From positions 427,608,270 to 427,672,269 of the forward strand of contig OX465595.1 in NCBI GenBank assembly GCA_950022295.1: a DNA stretch of 64,000 bases. The letters run 5' to 3'. Below the pieces are notes generated by a model. That model saw only the letters and a program-made list of their open reading frames with translations. It did not search any database and was not told the DNA's origin. A program made the translations under genes and the position numbers. Origin of the DNA: Bromus sterilis. Taxonomy: Eukaryota > Streptophyta > Magnoliopsida > Poales > Poaceae. How positions within the stretch are numbered: the first letter of the stretch is position 1; each line of letters begins with the position of its first letter. This document shows, in pieces, positions 9,766-20,500 of this stretch.

Positions 9766-11130
9766 CTTGAGCTCCCTCTCCGACCGACTCTTTGCCTTTA
9801 ATTTGGCTAGCTAGCTAGCAAATCTCGTCGGCGGGGCGGCTGCGGCTAATTGATGTGTGTGTGTGTGTGTGAGGGGGTATCCGCAAATGTTAGTCGTCAT
9901 GTGTCACGTTCTAAGCGCATTCCGTGGTGGCTGTGCGCGAACTGTAGTTGTTTTCGTGGCTGTGGCTGTACCACCTGTGGTTGCGCCCTTGACTGCGCTC
10001 GTGGATATGGATGCTTCCGGGGCCGTGGCTGCACCCTAGAAAAGTTTATCGAAATCTATCAACATGGAATCTAGCTTTAAAGTTCTCGACGAAAACAATA
10101 CAAGGATGAAAACGGTTCATGAGTGCGATGATCGATTGAAGAGATAAATATTTTGAGAAAATAGATCTACGGAAAAAAGCTCAAACATCTAATCTCCCGT
10201 CCTCACACGCGGGATGGGAAAACGGCTCAAACCTCCCTGGTTACGACAAGTAGCGCGCGTACGTTACACGATGCACCCTTCAACTAGTGAATTCGCGAGG
10301 TCGACAATTCAGGTCATGAGGTAAGGAAAGCCATACATAGGGACCTCGACCAAGATATTATCTTGGATGCAGCAATAAATAAAGATTTGAAAAAACTTCT
10401 TAAATAAAAAATCTACGCTCGGCAAATCCTATCTCATGGGCAAGGGTTCCACGATATGGAAAACGAAATTTAGAGCTCAGATGGGCAAGGGTTCCCCTTA
10501 TGACGGTTTGACAAATTAAATCATCTTCCCCCGTGTTGTATTCTATAGAGATATAGGTTAAAAAATACACGACCTCCTCGATGATTATGTGCCGCAGCTC
10601 TCGAGTCGTTAGTTGACAAGATTGACGAGTTTGTTTACGCGGAACCAAAATCTTAAGACTTGAAGGGGAGTTTTTTCAGATCGAGTGCAAGTAAGGATAA
10701 AGATCTCTAACTCTTTGAAGAATGTTGTTTCGCTGGTAAAGAAGAATAAGAGGGATAATGTTGTACCCAAACAACGCCAGAATTCACACACTCAAACACG
10801 GGTGAGCTCGATCATCACCCATGGGGAATCTTCCACGTATAGTCATATGGTCCCTCAAGTGATATACGTAATGTAGCAGATGCTCCTAGATAGACGTGTA
10901 CGTACTGCGTGCAGTTGATTCACATCTGGTGCATGCATGCATGCATATGCCAAGTCACGAGAGACCACCCTGGCCGCTCTTGTCGCCTCTCACTGCCTCG
11001 CCATCCGCTCTTGGACCATGTATTTTGATTTTGGCTAGCCGACACATAAAACAACCTCGGATCATTTATGTTGGATCTCAAAAAGTAATATTGTATGTAA
11101 AATTGTAAATGCATAATTTTATAGTAGCAT
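9766..11130. other. no recognised gene; microsatellites
   Basis: Contains GCTAGCTAGCTAG (about 9807), a (TG)n run at 9854-9870 (in copy 2 followed by about 13 G) and GCATGCATGCATGCATATGC near 10930. Short ORFs on both strands show no family signature. Sequence is conserved in copy 2. Confidence 0.5.
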
Positions 11131-11358
11131 GTAGCATCCGAGTCTCAAATCGAAGCTCACAACACCGATGAGAATGCTATGGCGTTGTACCATACCGATT
11201 CGGAGTAAGAGGAACTCCAGATGATCATCGGCCTATCCTTCGAGTCACCACGGGATGATAAAGACTCCACTGTGGCGCCTGCCGCAAAGAAGCGATAACT
11301 TAAGGAGGGCTCGGATTCAGAAATCAGCAATGATGACGAACTCAGTGGCATTTGATAT
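11131..11358 (+). pseudogene. decayed acidic ORF fragment, probable TE protein
   Basis: One frame reads VASESQIEAHNTDENAMALY, HTDSE-stop, EELQMIIGLSFESPRDDK, VAPAAKKR-stop, LKEGSDSEISNDDELSGI. The acidic and Lys-rich composition persists across two in-frame stops, which suggests a once-coding region. No family could be assigned. The duplicated unit ends inside it: copy 2 keeps only the part up to 40800. Confidence 0.4.
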
Positions 11359-13040
11359 GTTTAGTTAGTTTTTTTAGTAAGTACATACTTAATTATTTTG
11401 TATGATTTATGTGTTCTATTTAAAAATGATATGTTTAATTCATGGTTAGTCTTAATTTAATTCAATTAACATGTTTATTACTCTTTTTGGAAAACTATAA
11501 CAAAAGTGTACACATCTATCTCAAGCTTCAGGATTACCCTACATTGATGAGATGCAGCCACACGCTGGTACCATCTTAAGTAGTAGCGTGTCGATTACAC
11601 GCTACCAGTATTTCATTACCAACCGTATCGTACTAGTCAAACACCGATAGTAGGCATTATGAAACGCTGCAGGTAAGAGGTTTATATACTAGTGCAGTGA
11701 AGGATGATCGAAGACGCAGTGTTGCGACGATCGTCGTGAGGCGAGCGCATCGTATTGCTTGAAGGTGTGGTAGTAGGGCTCTTTCAGGGCGGCAAACAAG
11801 GGTTGTGTGTGCCCAAGCATTCCGCTGTGGAGGATGAGCTCCGGCATGAGCGACCACTAGCGTCGACTTTTTCACCCTCTCCCTCAGGTGTCATGCTCGA
11901 CATTCCGTGGATCGGGCATTGTGTGCGGACTTCTTCTCTGAATTCGATGGGACCTCGAAAGCGTCAAGGTCTCCGGCGGATCCATCATGGCAGCGATAGA
12001 ACGGGCGGCACCAAATAGGACACAACTTATCGTGAAAAGTGTACCAACATTATGATAATGTGTGTGCTTTGGGTGAGGCTTTGAGTCGATCTAGGGTGTT
12101 CGATTCCAATGTGGTGGACGTCTGAATACCATTTAAAGCCCTCCGGGTTTGAGTCGATCTATGGGACTTAGGATGTTTGGACCATCCCAATCTGATCTGG
12201 TTATCCACGTTGGATGGCTAAAAGTTATTGGGTGTTCTGGAGATGGCCAGAGAAGTCAGAACCTTGACAAATGGACCCCTCAAACTGCCCCTATACGTTC
12301 GGGCAAATAACTTGGTCGGTGATTGGTTACTTACTTTTACCCAACCTGACACCTCAAATCGACCCTATAAGTTGGAGTTGTACGCCCCACCCAATCCAAC
12401 CCATATATGGAAGGATACGGTGAGGTCCGGACACGTCTGGATGCGTCGTCTGCCACATTGGACCAGATCACGCTGGGCCACCACACCCCCTTTATAACCC
12501 CACCTCCGATGAACACTAGACCTTGGTCAACACTCTAAAATCTTCACTTCATGTCTCCTCCCTTCCCCGTTTCCTCTCCCAGACATCGCGTCAGGTGGCA
12601 GATCGGGCAACCCCATAGATTAGGACACCTAGATGTGGATAACGATAAGGAGCTCGCCATTAGCCGCACTTGAGCGATCGCGGGTGGACGGGGTCAGCAG
12701 CTCGAGCTCCACGACACCCCCATCGCCCATCAGCACAATGTGGACGATGACGATTGGCTCTGACCCATCGTCTTTCTGTGGCAAGGCAGATCCGCTAACT
12801 CCCGCAACCATCTCCCTCCCTTTCGTCCCATGCTCCTCCTGGATGGTGTTGGGTTCTCATGCTAGCGCCAACCTAATCGAAGGCGTGCGCAGAGCACTGT
12901 TAGAAGGCTGGCTGCAGACTAAGAAATATGATGGATGGCTGGTCACTCGACACAGCGGGTTTCTAAAATAAAATATGTTGGGTTCTGTTGAAGTTGCGTA
13001 GGAATGGAGAAGAAGGAAGAAACCCGGTAGAACGAATCTT
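11359..13040. other. no gene recognised; decayed TE sequence
   Basis: Includes a 9-bp perfect hairpin (GTAGCGTGT-5 nt-ACACGCTAC near 11583-11606) and a 112-codon plus ORF at 12633-12971 without recognisable domains, in CT-rich sequence resembling a 5' leader. GC-rich blocks around 11750-12000 and 12400-12830 have short overlapping ORFs in several frames, none convincing. Confidence 0.4.
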
Positions 13041-13107
13041 GTGTCGCCCTCCACACGGACGATACGAGGGTGACTAACCCATGGTGTCGCCAAGAAGAGG
13101 GCGACAC
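13041..13107. repeat. 11-bp inverted repeat pair
   Basis: GTGTCGCCCTC (13041-13051) and GAGGGCGACAC (13097-13107) are perfect inverted repeats 45 bp apart. The right arm abuts the start of composite module X2, so it may mark an insertion or excision border. Confidence 0.5.
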
Positions 13108-14321
13108 ATTTTCAAACAATGATTTCCGACATGGCACATCAAATATGGATATTGTTGGCCGGAACAACCCATTATGCGCGAATTGTTTTTTCTAGATAAA
13201 GCACAACGTAAAAATACCCAAAAAAAATTCAAACGATATTTTTTAAAATCCCAAACATTTTGTGAACTGTGATTTAAGAAATAATATATATTTTTACAAT
13301 ACAACAAATTTTGCAATAGCTGATTTTTTCTAAACATAAAAAATTGTTATAAAATGTTGGTTTTTAAACTTTACTTATAAATTTATTTAAACATATACTA
13401 AAAACCATTCAATCTAATATAGATTTTGTTCAGCATATATTATACAAAAAATCACTGTATATTAAAACAATGTTCCGTGTAAAGTGTGTTCAGAAAAATC
13501 AAAGATTGTTCATATTTTGAAAGTACAGAAAAAACTGACAAAAAACCAGACTGCTGCAAAGAACCGGATGCTACGTCCCGTTTGCTACAGTGTTAATGTT
13601 AGTTTCTATTCGCCATGCTTCAAAATAAAATTTGTGACCCAAAATAAAAACAGGAAGATTTTACGATTTTTTTAACTTTTGAACAATTTATAAAATGCCC
13701 AAACTTTAAAAAATGCTGAAAATATTTTAATTTTTTATATTTGAAAAAAACTTATGCGCATATTTTAAAAAGCAAACATTTTTCTAAATTTTCTAGCAAT
13801 ATTTATTTTATTTACGTTGCCTGTTGCACAAAAATTCGATTCGCACGTTACAAAAGAAAACAAAACTGAAAAAAAACCCAACGCACATTAGCTACCGCGA
13901 TAATGGACAATGGACTGACTATATTCATCCTTATATCCAGCAAACTAGTGAATGATCCTAGTTAAGGTTCAAAATAGACCCGGTCGAAGTTATCCTAGGT
14001 TTTATGGACTCGCTAACTTGCGAATAAGAATGATGAAAGTTTAGTTTATTTCCTCGGGTGAGTCATCACCACTTAAAACACACAACACCATACCGGTCAG
14101 CATTTTCACTACATAAGTCCTATTCTTGATAAAAAAATGTATTGAAAAGCCATCTAACCCCGGTGCCTTAGTGGGAAACATATGAAAAAACGTCGTCTTC
14201 ATCTCGTCCTTTGTATACGGTGCATTGAGGTGACCGTCGACATGATGGAATTGATGGGAAAAAATATCCAACACCCCTTTCTTCGCACGCGGTTCTCCTC
14301 GTAGCTATGACACCACGACCT
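13107..14321 (-). repeat. composite AT-rich + LINE module (X2)
   Basis: Same composition as 2799-4258 but more diverged and shorter. On the minus strand (about 14321 to 13930) it preserves LINE reverse transcriptase best in the window: APYTKDEMKTTFFHMFPTK then APGLDGFSIHFF, which corresponds to the conserved KAPGPDGF block, followed by GDDSPEEIN and TFIILIRKLASPK with interspersed stops. Confidence 0.75.
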
Positions 14322-14339
14322 CAATGAACTACAAAATAG

Positions 14340-15295
14340 TTCTTTTAATATAAAAAGCGGTCCCTCCTGTGTCTCCTCGACGTCGACCTCGTCGCCTTGT
14401 GTCTCTTCTTCAGCGCCGGCGTCATGGGTGAAGTCGTCTTCCTCGGCGGCGAATGCCTCGGGGTCAAGGTGATGATGTGCTCCATCTCCGCGGCGAAAGA
14501 CTCGGAACCGACGGTGAAGGGGATGGTTTCCCTGCGCAACAGGGACGGGGTGGACGTGTAGGCCGGCGAGTAGGCTGGCTAGCCGGAAGCCGACGCCGGG
14601 CGCAGAGCATGGGGGAAGGCGAGGTTGGGGTCGAAGCCGCTGGAATCAGGCGACTGTGTGGCCCCCCGTGCCGACGGCATCGAAGGTGAGAAGTTACTGG
14701 CGGGAGAGGTGACGCTCTGCTGAATTGGGGGGCGAAACTGCGACGCAGCAGAGCAAACGGCCTCCGCCGCCGCAAGGGCCTCCCGCAGGTCGCGCTTGGT
14801 CACAGCCACCGACTCTTGAATGGCCTCCTGATCCTTCGCCTTCTTCTTCTTGGCGGCCTCCATGCTCTCCCGGAGGAGCTGGGCTTCGAGCCTGCTGCGC
14901 CGAGAAGCGGACGTCACCGAGCGGCGCAACTCGTCGGCCTTCCACCCGGCGTCCGTCCAACCCTCCGGCCTTGGTAGCGGCGCCCTCGGCTTCCTCTGCT
15001 TGGGGGGGGGGGAGCTGGCTCATAGGCGTGGCGAGGGGCCGGATATTTCTTCTTCGGCGGCATGGGGAAGATCTGGGGGGAAATGGCGGGAGCAGGGGGC
15101 GGGGGGATGGAAAACGACGGGAGATGACTTGTATCTCGCCGACAGAGCGACCCCACGCGACGTTTCGTTTCGTCCGACGTTTCGTTTCGCCCCACGCTAA
15201 TTGGACTCTTTGAGGCGCGGCTGGGCGAATTTCGTCCATTCGGACCAAATAGCACCGGCTTCGAGGCCTTTTGGAGGCGCGGCTGGAGATGCTCT
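14340..15295 (-). mobile_element. Harbinger/Tourist-like element, right end visible
   Basis: On the minus strand the right end starts GAGCATCTCCAGCCGCGCC; on the plus strand it is followed by TAA (15296-15298), matching the TWA target duplication of PIF/Harbinger and Tourist elements. A GC-rich leader precedes a minus-strand ORF. No matching left terminus was found near 14340, so the element is probably truncated where it meets module X2. Confidence 0.4.
14345..15063 (-). pseudogene. TE-associated ORF with frameshift and stop
   Basis: From ATG 15063 the frame reads MPPKKKYPAPRHAYEPAPPP and runs into an 11-base G run (15002-15012). One frame over it continues PRAPLPRPEGWTDAGWKADE, LRRSVTSASRRSRLEAQLLR, then a Lys/Ala/Glu-rich probable coiled coil (MEAAKKKKAKDQEAIQES), a Ser/Pro-rich stretch and LLRRETIPFTVGSESFAAEM. 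A TAG at 14579-14581 interrupts the second half. The homopolymer frameshift plus stop mark it as a pseudogene. I have the impression of a recurrent wheat TE-linked protein of unknown function but cannot name the family. Confidence 0.5.
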
Positions 15296-15297
15296 AA

Positions 15298-15645
15298 GTG
15301 CCAAAGTTTATTGATGGTAGTGTACCACACAAAAGAACGCATGGGGGTTTTGGCTTCATAATTCGGGATAGTGCGGGTCAAGGGGTGGTTGCTGGAGCTG
15401 GACATATTCAACACATCCTTAATCCATTGCAAGCTGAAGCGATGGCGTGCCTAAAGACTCTACATGCAGCACAACAACTGGAGATGGTCACAGTGCTTGT
15501 GGAGATGGACTCCACTGATCTCTTGCATGCTATCAGTGGAATGGACCAAGATCGTTCGGCCATTGGTGTCATCTTCAAAGAAATTAGGTCATTTGCTTCG
15601 CTAAACTTTTCTCATTTTGAAATAATGTACTGCACAAGAGGTTCG
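15298..15645 (+). pseudogene. LINE RNase H-like domain fragment
   Basis: The ORF reads KFIDGSVPHKRTHGGFGFII, RDSAGQGVVAGAGHI, NPLQAEAMACLKTLHAAQQL, VTVLVEMDSTDLLHAI and GVIFKEIRSFASL. This is the plant RNase H (RVT_3) pattern of LINE ORF2 proteins: GGFGxIIRDSxG, then LQAEAxA, then a V-E-D/T-DS strand. In functional proteins the acidic residues bind metal for RNA cleavage in RNA:DNA hybrids; here the first usual Asp lies in FIDGS. The ORF runs into unrelated sequence after about 15645. It has no reverse transcriptase upstream and no LINE tail downstream. Confidence 0.7.
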
Positions 15646-15766
15646 CTCGATCGATCCAGCGCCAGCACTGCGCATCGTGGGGGAGCTGGCCACCTGGGCC
15701 TGACCTTTTCCTTGGACGAGGCCCCGCGCCCAAGCAAAAAACCTATATAAGTATAACTAAAGAAAA

Positions 15767-15802
15767 AAGCTGCACCCCAGGCCCGGGCCTGGGGTGTAGC
15801 TT
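15767..15802. repeat. 36-bp near-perfect palindrome
   Basis: Left half AAGCTGCACCCCAGGCCC and right half GGGCCTGGGGTGTAGCTT are reverse complements with one mismatched pair; the central 24 bp (15773-15796) are perfect with no spacer. Confidence 0.9.
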
Positions 15803-16900
15803 CGCCCCTGCGTGAATGCACACAATCATCCGCCAATCCTTATGAATTCTTCTGGCTCGGACGTCATCCCGAACATGAGTTGGTTTTCAGTAAATGAAAC
15901 CTTTATTGATTGACCGTCAAATGCTATTCAACTTACTCATCTTTTAATCACAACTTCTGCTTCTGATCCTTCATTTTGGAAGTCATAGAGAGGGTGGTGT
16001 ACATGGATAGTGTATCCATATTCGTTATATTTTTGTGACCAACTTATATGTATAAATATTTTTATCAGACTTACCGTTTATTTTCTATGATTTTTTAAAG
16101 TTTTAAACGAATTTCTCTAATTTTGCAATTAGTTTAATTCAAATTAAAAAGCAATAAATACCTTTTGTACACAATAACACCCAGCCATAGTGTATGACTG
16201 GTGGTTCCAAGGGGGTTGGGTTGACTGGTCAAAACGAACAGTGTAAGGGTGTCCCACATGTCATTGTCTACTATTGGAATTCCCTAAATTTTGCTAAGTC
16301 TAAGATTTCTGGTTTAACTTCAATTAGCTGTTTTTGAGGGGCTACGATTTTGAGTTCTGCTCATCCTACGGATTAGCGCCCTAAATCAAAATTTCTCAGT
16401 TTTCTGTGATCTACGATCTGGTACGGAAACCAAATTTATTAGAGTTCATTTACTCGACTAAAACTTTGTTGGAAAACGCCACATAATGTTAACTGCAGAA
16501 ACTTGTTAAGTTTAGCAAACTTTGATTGATGATTGCATCAAATCTATAGCTCCAATAAAGATGCTTCTTATAAGTGTTTTGCACTACAGCCAGAGTACTT
16601 TCCTGTCATGCCCTTCGATGGCATGAAAGATCCATATAGCTTGTACATCAACAACACCAAATTAGCAATGGCGGCGCGGCTATTTTTCTGCTAACAGAAT
16701 TCTGCGTTTTGTGATTTTCATAGTATTTAATCCGTACCTCAAATGAAGTTGGTCCAGTGGAGTAAAATGAAGGTTGATAAGTGTACATTCTTCTCATATC
16801 ATTTTCATCCAAACTAAAATTAATTTGGTTAATGCTTTGCTGCTGTTTGTTGCAGCCAAATGGAGGCTTAGTGTAGTATTCAATAGCAGCATCAGCAGTA
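15803..16900. other. no gene recognised
   Basis: AT-rich sequence, short ORFs only. It ends in CAG/CAA-rich sequence (16880-16980). Confidence 0.5.
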
Positions 16901-17042
16901 GCAATTAACAGCAATAGCAGGGCAGCAGCAAGCAGCGCAGCAACTGAAGGCAGCAGCTGCAGCTAGCAAGCAGAGCATCCCGGCAGCGGCGAGGAGCAGC
17001 AGGGGGAACGGCCTGCTTGGCTGTGCCACTCATACACGTTGT

Positions 17043-17110
<68 letters not shown>

Positions 17111-17565
17111 ACACACCCTAAGGGGAGTCAGGGGCGTGGTCGGCGCATCCAGTGAGCGCGAGCTCGGGCGGCGGCAATTTCTAGCGTCTACGGCGTCGGA
17201 GTCGTCAGGGAAGGGGCTCACGGAGAGGCTCGTGGACGAGCTCGACGAGGCCGGGATGTGCCGGTGGTGGAGATCGACGTGACGGCTGCGGCGACCGTGG
17301 CGGAGAAGACGACACGATGGCGAGGCAGCAGGGCGTCCGAGCTCGAACCGGTGCACGTGGTCGAACGAGTCGTCGACGGGGGAGCTCCAGGACAACCTCC
17401 CGGTCGCCCGGGAGGCCAGTGACCGCGACGACGGCGATGGCACGGCGACCTCGCGCACGGGAACGAAGAACTGAACGGGACGAATGAGGGAGGAAGAGTG
17501 GGTGGCCTAGGGTTTGTATCAGGCGTCGGGGAGGGTCTTATACGTCTCGGGGGTTCCACCGGATG
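16901..17565. other. GC-rich block with CA microsatellite, no firm gene
   Basis: A (CA)n run lies at 17042-17108. Several minus-strand ORFs cross it; one (17030-17458) is Arg/Ser/Pro-rich and ends in (VC)n encoded by the microsatellite. The minus strand carries a plausible leader (AACCCTAGGCC near 17505), so this could be a broken gene 5' end interrupted by the solo LTR at 17571. No domain was recognised. Confidence 0.3.
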
Positions 17566-17570
17566 GTCGA

Positions 17571-20500
17571 TGTAAGGCCCCGATGCGGTGCTAACTCGAG
17601 TTAGTCGCTTTCGCGTCCCGCTCTAGTTAGTAGCACATAAAGAGCCACTGACTCACGACACTCGCACTCGTGTCCCCGCCGGATTCTCGACAACAGGTAT
17701 GTGAACAATGAACTTAAAACTAAGACAGAAATATATAGAGTCCAGAGCATACATCGCCACCGGAATTTATTACATCATCTCAGAGGTCCGTGGACCCAAC
17801 AGTACATCATGCAACAAGCGGAAGACAATCGCGACCGAGTACGGTCAAAATCCAAATTGTCCTAGAGAGGGCTGCACATAAAGAGTCCACCCACGGATCG
17901 TTGAAGCCCAACTATAGGATCTATTGAACGAGGTCGTCCTCATCTTCATCCTCCGGGGGCACCTTCAGGAAGTATCGCCCAGTGCTCGGGTCGAGGTAGT
18001 AGTCCACTGCAGTGGCCGATCAGGCAAAACAGTAAAAGCACAAAAGGAAAACAGGGGTGAGATTATACCATTACAGGATAACTAACTCCCTACGGTAAGA
18101 CAAGGTAAAATTAAAGGTTGCAGCCGCACTAGCATATATGGTGGCTAACGTTCTAATAGAGTAGGGGTAAGATCCAAGAATACACGTGACATCGCATCAT
18201 AAGTCTGCTATTCCCTACTTACGTCAATCATAACACAACCTAGATCTTCTCTCGGTCCCCCTGGACAAAGAAAAGCAACCGAGGCACTCACACGGTAGGC
18301 AAGTTTTAATTATGATTCAAATTTTTGATGTTATTCTATGAACAAGGAGTAGGTCTCAAGTCATCCATAACCGCGGACACGGCTTTTCGAAAAGATTTAA
18401 CCCTGCAGGGGTGTACCAACTTCCCATCATAGGCTTCGCATGTACGCCCGGTTTCCACTTGGCTAGGTAAGCGCCTGAAACTCCGGAACGTCAGAGTCCC
18501 TCTAACTAACAACGCACAATTCCGGGTGGCCCCCGGTGAGTCGACACCCAACTCAAAAGCCAGCCGCGCTCTCGAATCGGCCTCTACTGTCTGGACGAGG
18601 TCGGGTTAGTTGCCCAAATAGATGTGGACAACCCCCTAGCTTCCAGGTTTGGACCAACAAGAGAAACCATGTCTCCGCTGGCCCGGGTTGTTTTGAAAAC
18701 TGCTGGGGTACCAACCAAGCACACACACGTTTGCAAAAGTAAATCAGCTTGGGCCAGCACTAGAACTGTTTGAAGCTAGGTAGGTAAGACAAGGGGACCC
18801 CATAGAATCCCACACGCGATTAGGCATGCTCGTCAAGAAACACAATACCCGGAACTCGGGACCTAGGTGACTCAAATGGAACAAAACACCTGGCGGGAAC
18901 AGCCCGGTCTGCCATCTTTCGTCAAGTATAAATTAACATCATATTAATAATAAATACCAACCAACTTCTTTAAATAACATGATATCCCAAACCATAGCAT
19001 AGGGTAAGCAGCAAGTTTTCCTACTCATACTAAGCAATGGCTGAGCAGCGGTAACTTAGCAATACAAAGGTTTTCTGGGATGTGGGGATCATGGCTGTTT
19101 GGTTTTTGAAAGTGGCATAGCAAGTGGATAGGATCAGACAAACGTTCTAGACTACAGCTAGGCAGGTAGTCAGAAAGGTATGAAGTAATGGTATAAATCT
19201 TCCCCTTGAGTGGGTAGTCGGTCGTCGAAGCAGACATAGCAGGCTCCTCGGGCTCGGTGTCGGAAATCTCCACGTAAGTCTCCTCGGCGGTCTCAGGTGC
19301 TAACGTAAAGTACCAGCAAGGGAAAGACACGTAAGTAAGCAATGGGTACAATGCACAGGCAAAGATGATATGATCAAATTTAATCGACATGATATGACCC
19401 TATCTAGTCAGATTTAAATGAAGGTGGTGACGACACGTCAACAACTTCATATGCAATTTATTTACGAAAATGGCTTTGGTCTTAGCCTTAATTTGGTGTG
19501 AGTAGCATGGCAACATGACATGATCAACAACGCAATTAACAGAAATAATTACAACGTGAAAATAAAACATCGATTCCGGAGACAGAGAGATGTCGATGAA
19601 CTTGACATCGGAAAGGTGCAACAAAAGAAGTAACCCAGCCACATTGCATATGACAATATGCATAGGGGCTGGTTTTCAAAGATGTAAAGATTTGAAGAAG
19701 ACATGGACAGGAACCTGGGACCTAAGTGCAAGTTGCACTAGATGCATTTGAAAGAGGCTCAAATGGTCAAACCATTATCACCAGGAAATTCCTTGGGAGA
19801 AACTACCCCAAAAACATATATGGCATGGCCATATTTGGATTTGGGAAGCACTTGACAAAAACAAAGATTTGAGGGGGCTATTTGCGAAATTACCACACTC
19901 CAATTAGTAGAGGGGGCAATGTGCAAAATGGACCTCACCATTGAGATCAGTGGGTCAAAATACCCCAAATTCCTATATGGCATGAATGCCTGAGGCAGAA
20001 AAGATCAAAAGTCCCAAAACAGATTTGAATTTGAATTCAAATCAATTTTGAGAAAAAAAAATCAGAAAGAAAAGGAAAAGGAAAAAAAAACAAAACGGGC
20101 ATCAGCACTGGGCTGGATTCGGCCAAACGGCCCACCTCTTCTTCTCTTCCTCTAGACCAGCCCACTTCCTGCGCGGACACACCTCACTGACGCGAGGGGC
20201 CCATGCGTCAGCCACTAAAAAAAAGAAAAAGGAGCGTTGCGCTCGGGGGGGGGGGGCTCGAACCCTCGACGCAGCTCTCTACCATCTCGCTCCGGACCAC
20301 TGCGCCACTGCGCGTCACTCGACAGGGAGCAGGTCCAAGGCTAGATGAACTGACCCTGGGCTTCTGAACCTGACGAAAGAAACGGACACGCGCGCCCGAC
20401 GAGATTCAGGCGAAGCTAGCATGAACTACGCGGCGGCGCTGGCTTCGCAGGCACCACGAGCCTCTAGCTGGCACATCCACGCACGGGCGTACGCTGGGAT

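Larger units (their letters stand above)
978..11206 (+). repeat. 10.2 kb duplicated unit, copy 1
   Basis: This 10,229-bp stretch recurs in direct orientation at 30669-40800. Order and content are the same throughout: end of an LTR-like segment, Stowaway MITE, AT-rich/LINE module, F-box/LINE chimera, truncated MITE, TIR element with minisatellite, second MITE-like insertion, small ORF and flanking sequence. In one hand-compared 350-bp stretch (1500-1850) only about four substitutions separate the copies. Length differences are small indels, a 63-bp deletion in copy 2 (1171-1233 missing), a 26-bp deletion in the TIR, and gain or loss of minisatellite units. Copy 1 continues on both sides into unrelated sequence, so it is more likely the source. 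Confidence 0.95.

Noticed and set aside
17030..17458. Cys-rich protein (VCVCVC tail)
   Set aside because: The cysteines come from the (CA)n microsatellite read in frame.
20254..20325. Intact tRNA gene
   Set aside because: A and B boxes are good, but acceptor-stem pairing was not found; it is more likely a tRNA-derived remnant.
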